Assembly: GCA_946887065.1 (NCBI GenBank)
Contig: CAMPKL010000001.1
Location: 1-45,650, forward strand
Source: an uncultured Bryobacterales bacterium
GTDB lineage: Bacteria > Acidobacteriota > Terriglobia > Bryobacterales > UBA6623
DNA length: 45,650 nucleotides
Direction of reading: 5' to 3'
Positions 15,606 to 22,460 of the stretch are shown one piece after another. How positions within the stretch are numbered: position 1 is the stretch's first letter; the number at the start of each line of letters is the position of its first letter. The translations under genes were made by a program, and so were the position numbers. The notes below the pieces were generated by a model. The model saw nothing but the letters and a program-made list of their open reading frames with translations, was not told the DNA's origin and searched no databases.

Positions 15606-15709
15606 TGACGAAGTCCGTGACAGTCAGTTTGACAAAAGTGCTATGATCATCCTAGTTATCAATTAGTTATAGATGACAAGACAGCTGACATTGGACATGA
15701 CGGTCGGGA
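15606..15709. repeat. two triplets of 12-bp TGAC repeats around an AT-rich core
   Basis: TGAC begins at 15606, 15618 and 15630, and again at 15674, 15686 and 15698, each triplet with exact 12-base spacing. Between them, 15634-15673 is AT-rich (CTATGATCAT, AGTTATCAATTAGTTATAG). The second triplet lies in the 3' end of the gene at 15659-15874; the first is in the intergenic gap upstream of the HNH-AP2/HTH/int genes. The layout suits an iteron-type replication origin or a cooperative operator controlling the integrase unit. A TGCTATGAT extended -10 like sequence on the plus strand lies in the core. Function is inferred; only the spacing is directly seen. Confidence 0.6.
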
Positions 15710-15874
15710 CGATGGCTCATCCGTCCCCAAAAACGCCACGAGGTAGAAGTTGTAGGCGGCGTCACGGCTCCAGCGTGTCTCAGCCCAGAGAACAACGGCG
15801 TTCGCTTCTTTGCTGAACGCCCCAACGATTACCCTATCCCCCGGCTCTGCTATTAGCTCTGTTGTTCGTTTCAT
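15659..15874 (-). CDS. unknown small protein
   Basis: A 71-residue protein. The first 50 residues have beta character (ELIAEPGDRVIVGAFSKEAN); the last 20 are Ser/Pro-rich and overlap the TGAC repeat array, so this tail may be shaped by the DNA signal rather than by protein function. Not recognised. Confidence 0.55.
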   Translation of the reverse strand: MKRTTELIAEPGDRVIVGAFSKEANAVVLWAETRWSRDAAYNFYLVAFLGTDEPSSRPSCPMSAVLSSITN

Positions 15875-15878
15875 CGGT

Positions 15879-16253
15879 TTACGCTCTGTCGGCTATCCCT
15901 GCGCCCTCTCGGCTGTCGCCCTTCGGTTGCACTGCGGCGGTCGGTTCGGGTTCGGGCTTTGGTGGCTCAGCGGCGTCAATGATGGCGAAAAGATATTCGT
16001 CCAGTTCCTTCCGCAGGGTCGCGTAGCGGTCCCAATGTTTTTTTGGTACGCCGTAGGCTAGTTCGCGGGCCAGGATCGCGGATTCTTCGGTGATGGTCCG
16101 CAGCCTAAGGCGGTCGAGTTCTTTAGCGGCATGGTGGGCGTAATGGATGACGGCTAGCTCTGCGCTCATGCCGATTTCCGCGCCAACTTCTCTCCACGAC
16201 GCACCCTTGTCGAGAATCTTCTGAATGTCTTTAACGTGTTTCTCTGAGTTCAC
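15879..16253 (-). CDS. HTH-like helical protein with shared C-terminal tail
   Basis: A 124-residue protein with a possible helix-turn-helix near residues 12-40 (LDKGASWREVGAEIGMSA). The end (AIIDAAEPPKPEPEP, then TAAVQPKGDSREG) resembles the C-terminal tails of both Ead-like genes at 9714-10040 and 10705-11226. GTG 16253 overlaps the upstream TGA. It may be a small regulator; the HTH assignment is weak. Confidence 0.6.
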   Translation of the reverse strand: MNSEKHVKDIQKILDKGASWREVGAEIGMSAELAVIHYAHHAAKELDRLRLRTITEESAILARELAYGVPKKHWDRYATLRKELDEYLFAIIDAAEPPKPEPEPTAAVQPKGDSREGAGIADRA

Positions 16254-16393
16254 AACAAACCTCCATACTGAGCCCCGATGAACGAAGCGAGATGCAGCAG
16301 CAGTGCGGCCGAAGCGATAGCGAGCCCGGCGCTCAAGATGCCTGCAAACAAGCCCAACTCGCTGAATCTAACAGCCGACACCCCGGCGCTCAT
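16250..16393 (-). CDS. 47-residue membrane mini-protein
   Basis: A short gene from ATG 16393. About residues 13-40 are hydrophobic (LGLFAGILSAGLAIASAALL), forming one membrane span. It starts three bases after the upstream stop and its TGA overlaps the next GTG, so it fits the chain of coupled genes exactly. It follows another single-span protein (16397-16603). Possible roles include membrane-linked exclusion or signalling; none can be assigned. Confidence 0.6.
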   Translation of the reverse strand: MSAGVSAVRFSELGLFAGILSAGLAIASAALLLHLASFIGAQYGGLL

Positions 16394-16396
16394 CCC

Positions 16397-16603
16397 TCAC
16401 GCTCCATCGGGTAGTCCCCAAATCAACATCACTGCGATACCAACCAACACGGCGAACAGGAGCAGTGCCGCGACCTTCGCTCCGTCTCCCGCTTCGCTCG
16501 CTCCGCTTTGGTACATGGCTTTTTGCTCCAGGTAGAAGCGTTGCTTTTCGCCTTCCGTCCAGTGCTCAGGCTCTCGAATTGCAGGCGGTGGAACCCATCC
16601 CAT
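16397..16603 (-). CDS. single-span membrane protein
   Basis: A 68-residue protein: a soluble, Glu/Lys-rich N-terminal half beginning MGWVPPPAIREPEHW, then one membrane span near the C-terminus (VAALLLFAVLVGIAVMLIWG). ATG 16603 overlaps the previous stop. Probably C-tail anchored. Function unknown. Confidence 0.65.
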   Translation of the reverse strand: MGWVPPPAIREPEHWTEGEKQRFYLEQKAMYQSGASEAGDGAKVAALLLFAVLVGIAVMLIWGLPDGA

Positions 16604-16821
16604 TACTTTTTCTCCATCGGGTAGTGTGTGTCTGCGTAGTCCATGGCGGCGGTTTTGGTAAATCGGCGCTTTGCTGCAAGGATGGGGCCGCCGCCTTCGG
16701 GCCTGTCGTAAATCACGCACATTCGACGCCTGAGCCCATCGCGTAATGGCACTACGAAGGCCATCCCGTCAGATCGTCGCCAGTGCCCATAGATGGTCTT
16801 TCCCCAATCACTTCTCGCCAT
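16603..16821 (-). CDS. small accessory protein, YP-tail family
   Basis: A 72-residue basic protein with beta-like segments and the C-terminal AMDYADTHYPMEKK that resembles the end of 7348-7572. It is a member of the local paralogue family with 7348-7572 and 16808-17062. Function unknown. Confidence 0.65.
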   Translation of the reverse strand: MARSDWGKTIYGHWRRSDGMAFVVPLRDGLRRRMCVIYDRPEGGGPILAAKRRFTKTAAMDYADTHYPMEKK

Positions 16822-17062
16822 GCTCTGCTGCTCCTAAGGGGTATTCGACGAACCGGCATTCCTGCTCCAGCGATTCGATTGCGGCCTCGATGCTTGGGTG
16901 ATACGTCGTGGCGTCGTGGAACGTCCCGATACGCCACGCCGCCCATCGCTTCTCTTCGGTTTCAGGCTGCGCCACTCGGTAGACCATCGAGCCGTCTTCC
17001 CGGTCAATTCGCTGGTGGTGCCACCCTTCCGGTAACTCTCTGACGGTCTCTGGTTGCTTCAT
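16808..17062 (-). CDS. small LPEGW-type accessory protein
   Basis: An 84-residue protein containing ELPEGWHHQRID near the start and CRFVEYPLG near the end, the same two landmarks as 7348-7572. The middle has Trp/Arg-rich beta segments and an AIESLEQE helix. Its 3' end overlaps the next gene by 14 bases. Function unknown; a duplicated phage family. Confidence 0.65.
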   Translation of the reverse strand: MKQPETVRELPEGWHHQRIDREDGSMVYRVAQPETEEKRWAAWRIGTFHDATTYHPSIEAAIESLEQECRFVEYPLGAAEHGEK

Positions 17063-17964
17063 CTCGGTTCCTGGACTAGCGCCTGTTCCGCAATCCGCCG
17101 CTTGTACCATTCAGCTAGGCCGCTGGACGACTTGCGGCGAACGTGCGGCATGGCCCACTTGAGAAGGTCCCGCGCAATCTCCGCTTCCCATTCGTTAGCC
17201 ACGTCGTCTTGGACGGTCTTGATAAGCGGGCCGATGTCCTTCACGTCGCCGGTAAGCCGTCCTTCGTCGCGCAACCGCTGGATGGCTTTCTCCCAGGTCG
17301 CTTCCGTTCCGTAGCGTCCAGCGATGGCCACCAAGACATCGGTATTCGACGGGTTGCCCGCCTTCCATTCCCGCTTGTGCGTCTCTTTGAACTTCTCGCT
17401 GACGTACTTCGCCATCAGCACTTTCTTGTCTCGCCCGAACAAGTCATAGGCCGCTGGCTTGATTACGAATCCTTCGATTTGCGGGCCACCTAAGATGCTC
17501 TCGCGGTCGAGCATTTCGTCGAGGTTGTCGGGCTTGCGGTCGAGCAGTAGCGGCACGCAATCAAGCCCAAGGCGAGCGGCTTCAACAGCTTTCTCCGGGT
17601 ACGAAAGGAAGCGGTACGGCGCGGTCTCGATGTCGTAGAGGATCAAGAACCCTTCGGGGCATCGAGCGTAATGGAGCGTGTTGTGTTTCGGGCGGCAGAC
17701 CGCCTCTGCTCGGTAGACCCAACCGGGACGCATTTCGCCCGCGAGGCGCTTGGCCGTCTCAACCGCCGGCGCGAACATTTTCTCCGGTGCCGAGACGTTG
17801 AGCGACTGACCCTTGGAGCGAGCGACTAGCTCGCCGTCCAGCAGCCCGAAGGAAAACTGAGACCCATCGACCTTCTCTTCGATAATCACCGGACCATCGA
17901 ATATCGGGTCCGCTTCGGGATGCCCCAAGTTGAAGATTTTCGAGTAACTGTGAATTTCGGTCAA
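17059..17964 (-). CDS. RNA ligase, Rnl2-like
   Basis: A 301-residue nucleotidyltransferase. Motif I is EEKVDGSQFSFG with lysine K31 as the adenylation site. Other superfamily signs are YRAEAV near 84-89, EGFVIKP (164-170, motif IV) and VLMAKYVSEKF (182-192, motif V). This fits the RNA_ligase/Rnl2 fold that seals nicks in RNA through a ligase-adenylate. In T4-type biology such enzymes repair tRNAs cut by host anticodon nucleases; here no kinase-phosphatase partner is apparent. The TTG at 17964 is chosen because it overlaps the upstream TGA and GGGGAGG lies five to six bases before it. Confidence 0.82.
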   Translation of the reverse strand: MTEIHSYSKIFNLGHPEADPIFDGPVIIEEKVDGSQFSFGLLDGELVARSKGQSLNVSAPEKMFAPAVETAKRLAGEMRPGWVYRAEAVCRPKHNTLHYARCPEGFLILYDIETAPYRFLSYPEKAVEAARLGLDCVPLLLDRKPDNLDEMLDRESILGGPQIEGFVIKPAAYDLFGRDKKVLMAKYVSEKFKETHKREWKAGNPSNTDVLVAIAGRYGTEATWEKAIQRLRDEGRLTGDVKDIGPLIKTVQDDVANEWEAEIARDLLKWAMPHVRRKSSSGLAEWYKRRIAEQALVQEPR

Positions 17965-18242
17965 AACAACCTCCCCTGGTGGCCTTGCTGAGCCTGTATC
18001 CGGTACTCAGAACCCGAACGGCTCACTACCTTGTAAGAAAGCTCGCCTTCCTCGCTCAGCAAGCGCATGATGCGAGCCGGCGAATCAGGAGCGACGTCCG
18101 GCACATACTTCAAGACCCATCGCAGTAAGTCGATGTTCTTGAACTGCAACTTCCCCTCGCGTAATCTCTCAGCGAAGAACTCCCGTATCAGCGGGGCGAT
18201 GTTCCCCCTCACTCGCTTGATTTCGTTTTGCTGCTCGGTCAC
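17961..18242 (-). CDS. winged-helix-like protein
   Basis: A 93-residue protein from GTG 18242 with GGGAGGG upstream. The order helix, FKNIDLLRWVLKYV, PARIMRLLSEEGELSYKVV, strand and short tail reads like a small winged helix of the type found in phage regulators. It is coupled to both neighbours by stop/start overlaps and precedes the RNA ligase. Target unknown. Confidence 0.6.
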   Translation of the reverse strand: MTEQQNEIKRVRGNIAPLIREFFAERLREGKLQFKNIDLLRWVLKYVPDVAPDSPARIMRLLSEEGELSYKVVSRSGSEYRIQAQQGHQGRLF

Positions 18243-18505
18243 AACCGTCCCTCCCTCAAGTCCCGAGCGCACCAGTAAACGTACTGCTCAGACACGCCCC
18301 ATTGCCTCGCTACTTCGGCCTGCGGTTCCGTCTGCCGCGCTATTCGCCGCCGCTCATCGTCCGTGAACTTCGGCTTGCGCCCCTGCCCTGGTTTGTTCTT
18401 CCGTTCGGTGCCCCGCCGCGGCTGTTTCAATTTGTCGGCTGCGATCGGTGGATGTTCGACGTTCATCCGCATCGGTTCGTATTCGTCGTCGCGCATCAGT
18501 CGCAT
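18239..18505 (-). CDS. Hin/transposase-type HTH protein
   Basis: An 88-residue protein with a basic, Pro/Lys-rich arm and then DDERRRIARQ, AEVARQWGVSEQYVYWCAR, a helix-turn-helix like those in resolvase C-termini and IS transposase Orf A proteins. The arm resembles KPGQGRKPKFTDDE openings of such domains. It is probably a DNA-binding accessory regulator. Another in-frame ATG (18496) overlaps the upstream stop and could be the start. Confidence 0.65.
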   Translation of the reverse strand: MRLMRDDEYEPMRMNVEHPPIAADKLKQPRRGTERKNKPGQGRKPKFTDDERRRIARQTEPQAEVARQWGVSEQYVYWCARDLREGRL

Positions 18506-18666
18506 CGGGACACCTGGTGAATCAACTGCCGGCGGATTGGGGAATGCTTCGGCAGGGAATCAGCCTGCCAGGCAAGGCGTTTAGCTAGACGCTCCGCTGC
18601 TCGCTTAGCCTGCCTCTTCTCAAACCCTTCCAGCCTGTACTTGACGAGCATCTTGGTGAGCTTCAC
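18496..18666 (-). CDS. 56-residue basic mini-protein, GTG start
   Basis: A short Lys/Arg-rich helical protein (KYRLEGFEKRQAKRAAERLA). GTG 18666 overlaps the upstream TGA, and its own TGA overlaps an ATG of the next gene. It is one link in a three-gene chain, each in a different frame. Unknown function; possibly nucleic-acid binding because of its charge. Confidence 0.55.
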   Translation of the reverse strand: MKLTKMLVKYRLEGFEKRQAKRAAERLAKRLAWQADSLPKHSPIRRQLIHQVSRCD

Positions 18667-18800
18667 AGCGACTTCCTCGCGAACCTTTTCCTGAATGCGT
18701 CCATGACCTTAAAGGCGCTGCGGGCGATAGCTACCGGCCGTAGGCCATCCGCGCCAACGAATTTCCTTAGCTTCACGTCGTCGCGCCAAGGGATCTTCAC
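18663..18800 (-). CDS. 45-residue mini-protein, GTG start
   Basis: A small, basic protein (IPWRDDVKLRKFVGADG near the start) beginning at GTG 18800, which overlaps the upstream TGA. It ends in GTGA with the next gene. The exact stop/start coupling on both sides is the main evidence. Not recognised. Confidence 0.5.
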   Translation of the reverse strand: MKIPWRDDVKLRKFVGADGLRPVAIARSAFKVMDAFRKRFARKSL

Positions 18801-18985
18801 AGCGGCTTCACCCCCAACCAAACACACAGCCTGTTTGCGGCGGCTACCGCCCGCAATGCTTCACCCTGAGGCTCTGTCGGCTGGCCGTCTTCGAGTGGAG
18901 CCTCAAAGCGTTGGCTGCATTCCTTCTCGACGAACTCCCGCAGGACCGTCAATTCGGTCTCGATGGTGAACGGGGGTTTACTCAC
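18797..18985 (-). CDS. small helical protein in the replication module
   Basis: A 62-residue protein from GTG 18985 (overlapping TGA). Glu-rich helices and a terminal RLCVWLGVKPL are seen. It lies just downstream of the loader-like gene. Function unknown. Confidence 0.55.
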   Translation of the reverse strand: MSKPPFTIETELTVLREFVEKECSQRFEAPLEDGQPTEPQGEALRAVAAANRLCVWLGVKPL

Positions 18986-19308
18986 AGCGCCTTCCCCGCG
19001 CTCAACTTCGCCGTTAATTCATCCGCCCACTTTGCGTTCTCTGCGATTTGCTCCGGCGTCATGGGCTCGTGGTGGAAACTCTGCTCTTGCGGCTTCGTCG
19101 CCAGCGCCGCCGCTCGGATGTCTGCGGGGCTCGGCACGCGATCGCCAAACAGCAACTCTTCCTGGACGGCCTTCCCATGAGCGGAACTCTCCACGAACCG
19201 CTCGACGGTTTGCACCATCACCGAAAGCCCTTCCTTGGTGACCGTGTGAAAGTACGGCAGTGCCGAAAATGAAGCGACTAATTTCACCGCTGAATCGTGG
19301 TCGATCAT
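18982..19308 (-). CDS. helicase-loader-like replication partner (tentative)
   Basis: A 108-residue helical protein encoded directly after the O-like initiator, with ATGA overlap. MIDHDSAVKLVASFSALPYF, a central helix and RVPSPADIRAAALATK recall small partners I have seen beside O-like genes; the PSPADIR motif is the best landmark. In lambda the neighbour of O is P, which brings the host DnaB helicase to the origin. That role here is inferred from position and is not shown by a motif. Confidence 0.5.
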   Translation of the reverse strand: MIDHDSAVKLVASFSALPYFHTVTKEGLSVMVQTVERFVESSAHGKAVQEELLFGDRVPSPADIRAAALATKPQEQSFHHEPMTPEQIAENAKWADELTAKLSAGKAL

Positions 19309-20066
19309 ATGCCCATCTCCTTCATTTCTTCGTAGGCCGAGCGCGGCCCCTTCGACGCTCCGACTGGCTCTTCCGGCGCCCAGTCGTCCATGTAGAGTTT
19401 CTTTTTCAAGAAGTTCTCTGCTGTTGGGAAAAACTGGCGCGGCCTGCCCGACAAGGCCATGCGCCCAACGCCAGCCATGATTCGCCCGTGGATGATCGCA
19501 GCGTTCGGCGACTCGCTCACCAGGTCCAGGTAGGCGTGCATCGGAGCCACGCCCTGGAGCCCGTAGTCCTTCAGCGGGCGGTACAGGTCGGCAAAATCCC
19601 GATAGCCTTCATCTACGAAAAACTGGTCGCTCGCACCGCGTTCGACTACGCCTTCGACTACTATTCCCGACTCCGACTCCGACTCCGACTTAGGCCGTCG
19701 TGTGACCGTCACGTGACCGTCATCTGACGGCGGCGGGTACTTCGCCGCCCTGGTTCTTTGGCCGAAGTTATTGATTTGTAAATACTTCTTCCCATTTACG
19801 GAGTAACGACTGACAAGCGCTGACATTTGACCGTCACATGTCCGCAACTTGCTGACATCTGACAGACATCTCTCCACTTTCTCCAGCGGCCAATCCTCTA
19901 ACTTCAACGAGAAGCATCGGGCGCGGATCACTTCCGGCTTATCCTCGAACCTCCCGAAGTCGTCAACGATGCTCATCATGCGCCGATACAAAAGTTCGGA
20001 CTCATCACTCAGAGCGTTGACCAACTCGGAATCCAAAATGCCTTCTCTGACGATTCGGCTGGGCAC
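19305..20066 (-). CDS. lambda-O-like replication initiator
   Basis: A 253-residue protein. The N-terminus (PSRIVREGILDSELVNALS, then ELLYRRMMSIVDDFGRF) resembles the winged-helix domain of phage replication proteins that bind the origin. A polar linker with a Ser-Glu run (SESESESES) occupies about residues 110-135, and a helical C-terminal domain follows. The middle of the gene carries TGAC-type repeats and an AT-rich stretch (19703-19870), as lambda O carries its own origin. GTG 20066 has AGGAG nine bases upstream. A loader-like gene follows, completing a replication pair. Confidence 0.75.
   Translation of the reverse strand: MPSRIVREGILDSELVNALSDESELLYRRMMSIVDDFGRFEDKPEVIRARCFSLKLEDWPLEKVERCLSDVSKLRTCDGQMSALVSRYSVNGKKYLQINNFGQRTRAAKYPPPSDDGHVTVTRRPKSESESESGIVVEGVVERGASDQFFVDEGYRDFADLYRPLKDYGLQGVAPMHAYLDLVSESPNAAIIHGRIMAGVGRMALSGRPRQFFPTAENFLKKKLYMDDWAPEEPVGASKGPRSAYEEMKEMGI
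19703..19870. other. candidate replication origin inside the initiator gene
   Basis: TGACCGTCA occurs at 19703-19711, 19714-19722 and 19828-19836. The first two are 11 bases apart, and another TGAC follows at 19725. More TGAC units lie at 19811, 19821, 19853 and 19860. Between the two clusters, 19760-19800 is AT-rich (GTTATTGATTTGTAAATACTT). Direct repeats plus an AT-rich unwinding stretch inside an initiator gene is the lambdoid origin layout. The repeats fall partly in the low-complexity linker, so protein sequence may explain part of the pattern. Confidence 0.5.
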
Positions 20067-20079
20067 CCTTTCAGAACTC

Positions 20080-20538
20080 CTACCTACCCCTGCGTTTGTA
20101 AATCGGCTCGTAACCCTTGAGCCTTTTCAAAATGCTCTGCCGGTCGTGTTCCGGCCATCCATCCAAGAACCACAGCAGTGATTGGTAACGCTCGACTGAC
20201 GACAGATCACCTTTGATCTTGTTGGCTTCCTCGCTCACCACCGCCAAGTTCTTGAGCCGCGATTCACCGCCAAGGGCCAGCGGTATCTTGTGGTCGACGG
20301 TGAGCATGGCGGCCTGAGTCTTACCCATCGCGGTCAGTACGTTTCCGCTGTACTCACAGCGCCAGCAGACGCCCAGCCCGCCCACGGATCGCTCAATCAA
20401 CCAGGCGGCGAACTCCTTCTTAGTGATTGGGATGGGCCCGTTCTTCGTGCGGCCGTTGCCGTTGTGCCGGCGGCGTAGTGATCCCCACTGGCGGTCGATG
20501 ACGAACTTGGCGAGTTTGTCGGGCGCTCGTACGGTCAT
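20080..20538 (-). CDS. HNH endonuclease
   Basis: A 152-residue protein from ATG 20538. CWRCEYSGN, then LTVDHKIPLALGGESRLKNL and EEANKIKG form a typical HNH core (D-H pair, Asn and final Lys). The basic N-terminus could bind DNA. It sits between the recombination gene at 20535-21104 and the initiator, so it may be a free-standing homing nuclease or a recombination/replication nuclease; the sequence does not decide. Confidence 0.8.
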   Translation of the reverse strand: MTVRAPDKLAKFVIDRQWGSLRRRHNGNGRTKNGPIPITKKEFAAWLIERSVGGLGVCWRCEYSGNVLTAMGKTQAAMLTVDHKIPLALGGESRLKNLAVVSEEANKIKGDLSSVERYQSLLWFLDGWPEHDRQSILKRLKGYEPIYKRRGR

Positions 20539-21104
20539 TTCTTCTGCTCGCGGTAGAAGGCCTTGACGTGTTCGGCCAACTCTTTCTTCGTGCTGTCCCA
20601 TCCGTCCGCTACTTCGCGCACGGTGATGCCCTTCGCCTCGGCATAGGGCGTTAGGAATTTGACCTCCACGGCGGAAAGGTTCATGCGCTCGCACTGGAGC
20701 GAACCGTCGTCCGGCGTGGCCAAGGGCAGGACGGTGTAGGGCTTACGCCTGCCCCTGGTCACGGTGAGCGGCAGCGTAATCTCGCGGTCGATATGCGACA
20801 TGTGCGAGATGCGAATCCCGCCGACCAGATCGCTGCCGAACTTCACCGACTCATCGCGGTAAAGGGTCATGGAGCGACCGACGAACGCGCTGCCGTCGCC
20901 GCCCCAAATCATCACCATCAGCCGACGCATCGACTTGCATGGTTTGTACGGTTTGCCTTCATCGCCCTCGTAGTGAACGGCGACTGGTTGATCTCCAGCG
21001 AGAATGGAGACCTGCGTTACCTTGATGGTCAGATTGCGGCCGATCAGGTCATCGCTGTTGAGTTGATCGCTCTTGGGTACGATGGTCGGCGCTAAGTCGG
21101 TCAT
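20535..21104 (-). CDS. conserved phage recombination-module protein
   Basis: A 189-residue protein I recall next to YqaJ-type exonucleases and annealing proteins in many phages. Landmarks are LNSDDLIGRNLTIKVTQVSI, PYKPCKSMRRLMVMIWG, FVGRSMTLYRDESVKFGS and GGIRISHMSHIDREI. The beta-rich N-terminal half suggests an OB-like or single-strand-binding fold. It may be the annealing or accessory partner of the exonuclease at 21343-22068; no RecT or Red-beta signature is seen. ATG 21104 is chosen over a long Arg-rich extension. Confidence 0.78.
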   Translation of the reverse strand: MTDLAPTIVPKSDQLNSDDLIGRNLTIKVTQVSILAGDQPVAVHYEGDEGKPYKPCKSMRRLMVMIWGGDGSAFVGRSMTLYRDESVKFGSDLVGGIRISHMSHIDREITLPLTVTRGRRKPYTVLPLATPDDGSLQCERMNLSAVEVKFLTPYAEAKGITVREVADGWDSTKKELAEHVKAFYREQKK

Positions 21105-21346
21105 CGCGGTTGCACCCCAATCTCTAGCCGTCGCAAGACGCCCAGCGGGTAGAATTGGCTGTACTCGGGGTCGGCCCATTGCTTTTCGCTGTAGACGCTG
21201 CACCAGTTTGCAAGCTCAGCCTTCCCGTCGTAGTTGGCGTATAGCCTCACGTCCGTCTCGCTTGGCGCGGTGACCTCGACGACTCCATCCCTGGCCGGGC
21301 TCACTTGCCCGAACGTGACGTAAAACTTCTGCTTGGTCTCGGTCAT
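21101..21346 (-). CDS. small protein between recombination genes
   Basis: An 81-residue protein with beta strands at the start (KFYVTFGQVSPA), then a Tyr/Trp-rich middle. It overlaps both neighbours by four bases and so is made with the exonuclease. Function unknown. Confidence 0.6.
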   Translation of the reverse strand: MTETKQKFYVTFGQVSPARDGVVEVTAPSETDVRLYANYDGKAELANWCSVYSEKQWADPEYSQFYPLGVLRRLEIGVQPR

Positions 21347-22068
21347 ATAGACAGGTCCTCCATCGAAAGCAACAGCGGGTCCTCTTGGGGAACCGTGATT
21401 TCCTTCACCGGCTGAGTGGCGACGAATCCGCCGGCAGCGATGCGCTCTGCGTAAAGCTCCAGGGACTTGCGAATCTCTTGCTCGACTTCGCCCGCCGCGT
21501 CCACGATGGCCGCGTGTACTTTCGGGTCCGGGTAGACGCGCTTGACGAACATCGGCAGGCCGCCGCTGTAGCTCACGAAGTCACACCACTCGCGGTCGTC
21601 GGCAACCAATAGCCCCGTCTGTACTTGCATCAGATATTCGGACGGCATTTCGTCTTCGAGAATGGTCTGGACCTGGAACTTATGACGACGGCTCTTGCCC
21701 TCAAGCAAGCCGTCTTTCCCGACCAGCCCATCAGGCGAGTACCCCAACGTGAAGCCCCACTTGTCATTCGAGACAAACCCGCACGTCTCGACCGGCGCGT
21801 AGTTCTTGGCGTAGAGCTGCTTGGCTTCCCACTCATCAGCGAAACCGCGCTCCATGTCGTCGCTCATGTAGTCGGAAGCGTCCGCGTATCCGGCGATTCG
21901 CTGAGCCACAAGCTCGTACAGGTGGGCGCGGGCCTTATCGTTCTTGGCTCGCTTCAACTGCGCCGGCGTGACGATATGCTTCATCGTCGAGGCCGTGAGA
22001 ATCCCGCAGCGGAGCCGGTTCCACTCCTCGCTGCACTGCTCGACGTTGTAGTGGTACTTGACGCTCAT
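21343..22068 (-). CDS. YqaJ / lambda-exonuclease-like nuclease
   Basis: A 241-residue member of the PD-(D/E)xK exonuclease family used in phage recombination. The catalytic site is visible as SPDGLVGKDGLLEGKSR: D113, then E123 and K125. RLRCGILTAST near residues 18-28 and a GFADEWEAKQLY segment near 75-86 are typical family landmarks. It degrades one strand from double-stranded ends to give single strands for annealing. GGGGGAG lies upstream of ATG 22068. Its partner is probably the product of 20535-21104. Confidence 0.88.
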   Translation of the reverse strand: MSVKYHYNVEQCSEEWNRLRCGILTASTMKHIVTPAQLKRAKNDKARAHLYELVAQRIAGYADASDYMSDDMERGFADEWEAKQLYAKNYAPVETCGFVSNDKWGFTLGYSPDGLVGKDGLLEGKSRRHKFQVQTILEDEMPSEYLMQVQTGLLVADDREWCDFVSYSGGLPMFVKRVYPDPKVHAAIVDAAGEVEQEIRKSLELYAERIAAGGFVATQPVKEITVPQEDPLLLSMEDLSI

Positions 22069-22141
22069 CGCTAAACTCCCCCGCGTAAATCCGCATCGTG
22101 TTCTCTTGTAGGTCGCTGAAGATTTTGGCCAGATCTACCAC
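21935..22141 (-). CDS. possible overlapping small gene
   Basis: A frame from GTG 22141 with GGAGG upstream. The first 24 codons (VDLAKIFSDLQENTMRIYAGE) look like real protein and lie before the exonuclease start. The remaining 134 bases overlap the exonuclease gene in another frame. It may be a short leader peptide, a real overlapping gene or chance. Kept because the start signal is good and the 66-base gap is otherwise empty. Confidence 0.3.
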   Translation of the reverse strand: MVDLAKIFSDLQENTMRIYAGEFSDERQVPLQRRAVQRGVEPAPLRDSHGLDDEAYRHAGAVEASQER

Positions 22142-22311
22142 CGTCTTTTCCTCCAGCCCCGCATAATCACCTTCTGTTCCTCGGTCGGTCCTTGCTCCAG
22201 CATTCGCTTGAAATCGGCGGACGACTCCGGGTCAGCGGGCCTTCTCGGAAGCGGGCGCCGACCGGTAGAGAACGGGTAGGCGTCCAGCTTGTCGCCGCGA
22301 TCTATGAACAT
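22135..22311 (-). CDS. small basic protein
   Basis: A 58-residue protein from ATG 22311, whose region overlaps the previous stop. It begins MFIDRGDKLDAYPFSTGRRP and ends MRGWRKRRW, strongly basic. Function unknown. Confidence 0.55.
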   Translation of the reverse strand: MFIDRGDKLDAYPFSTGRRPLPRRPADPESSADFKRMLEQGPTEEQKVIMRGWRKRRW

Positions 22312-22460
22312 CGCTTTTCCGCCCTCCGCTGCTTGCCTTCCATCCGCTTGTTGGCTTTGCGAACTTGGTCGCACCAGGAAGCAGGCAGCAGAAAGCCGAA
22401 CCACTTCACAACCAACGCCATCTCCTGTAGTTCCTGGTCCGTGAACTCAAGCTGATTCAT
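22302..22460 (-). CDS. 52-residue small protein
   Basis: A short gene from ATG 22460 with AGAGG five bases upstream. It reads MNQLEFTDQELQEMALVVKW, a hydrophobic GFLLPASWC, then a basic tail with KRMEGKQRRAEK. Both ends overlap neighbouring genes by ten to fourteen bases. Not recognised. Confidence 0.6.
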   Translation of the reverse strand: MNQLEFTDQELQEMALVVKWFGFLLPASWCDQVRKANKRMEGKQRRAEKRCS

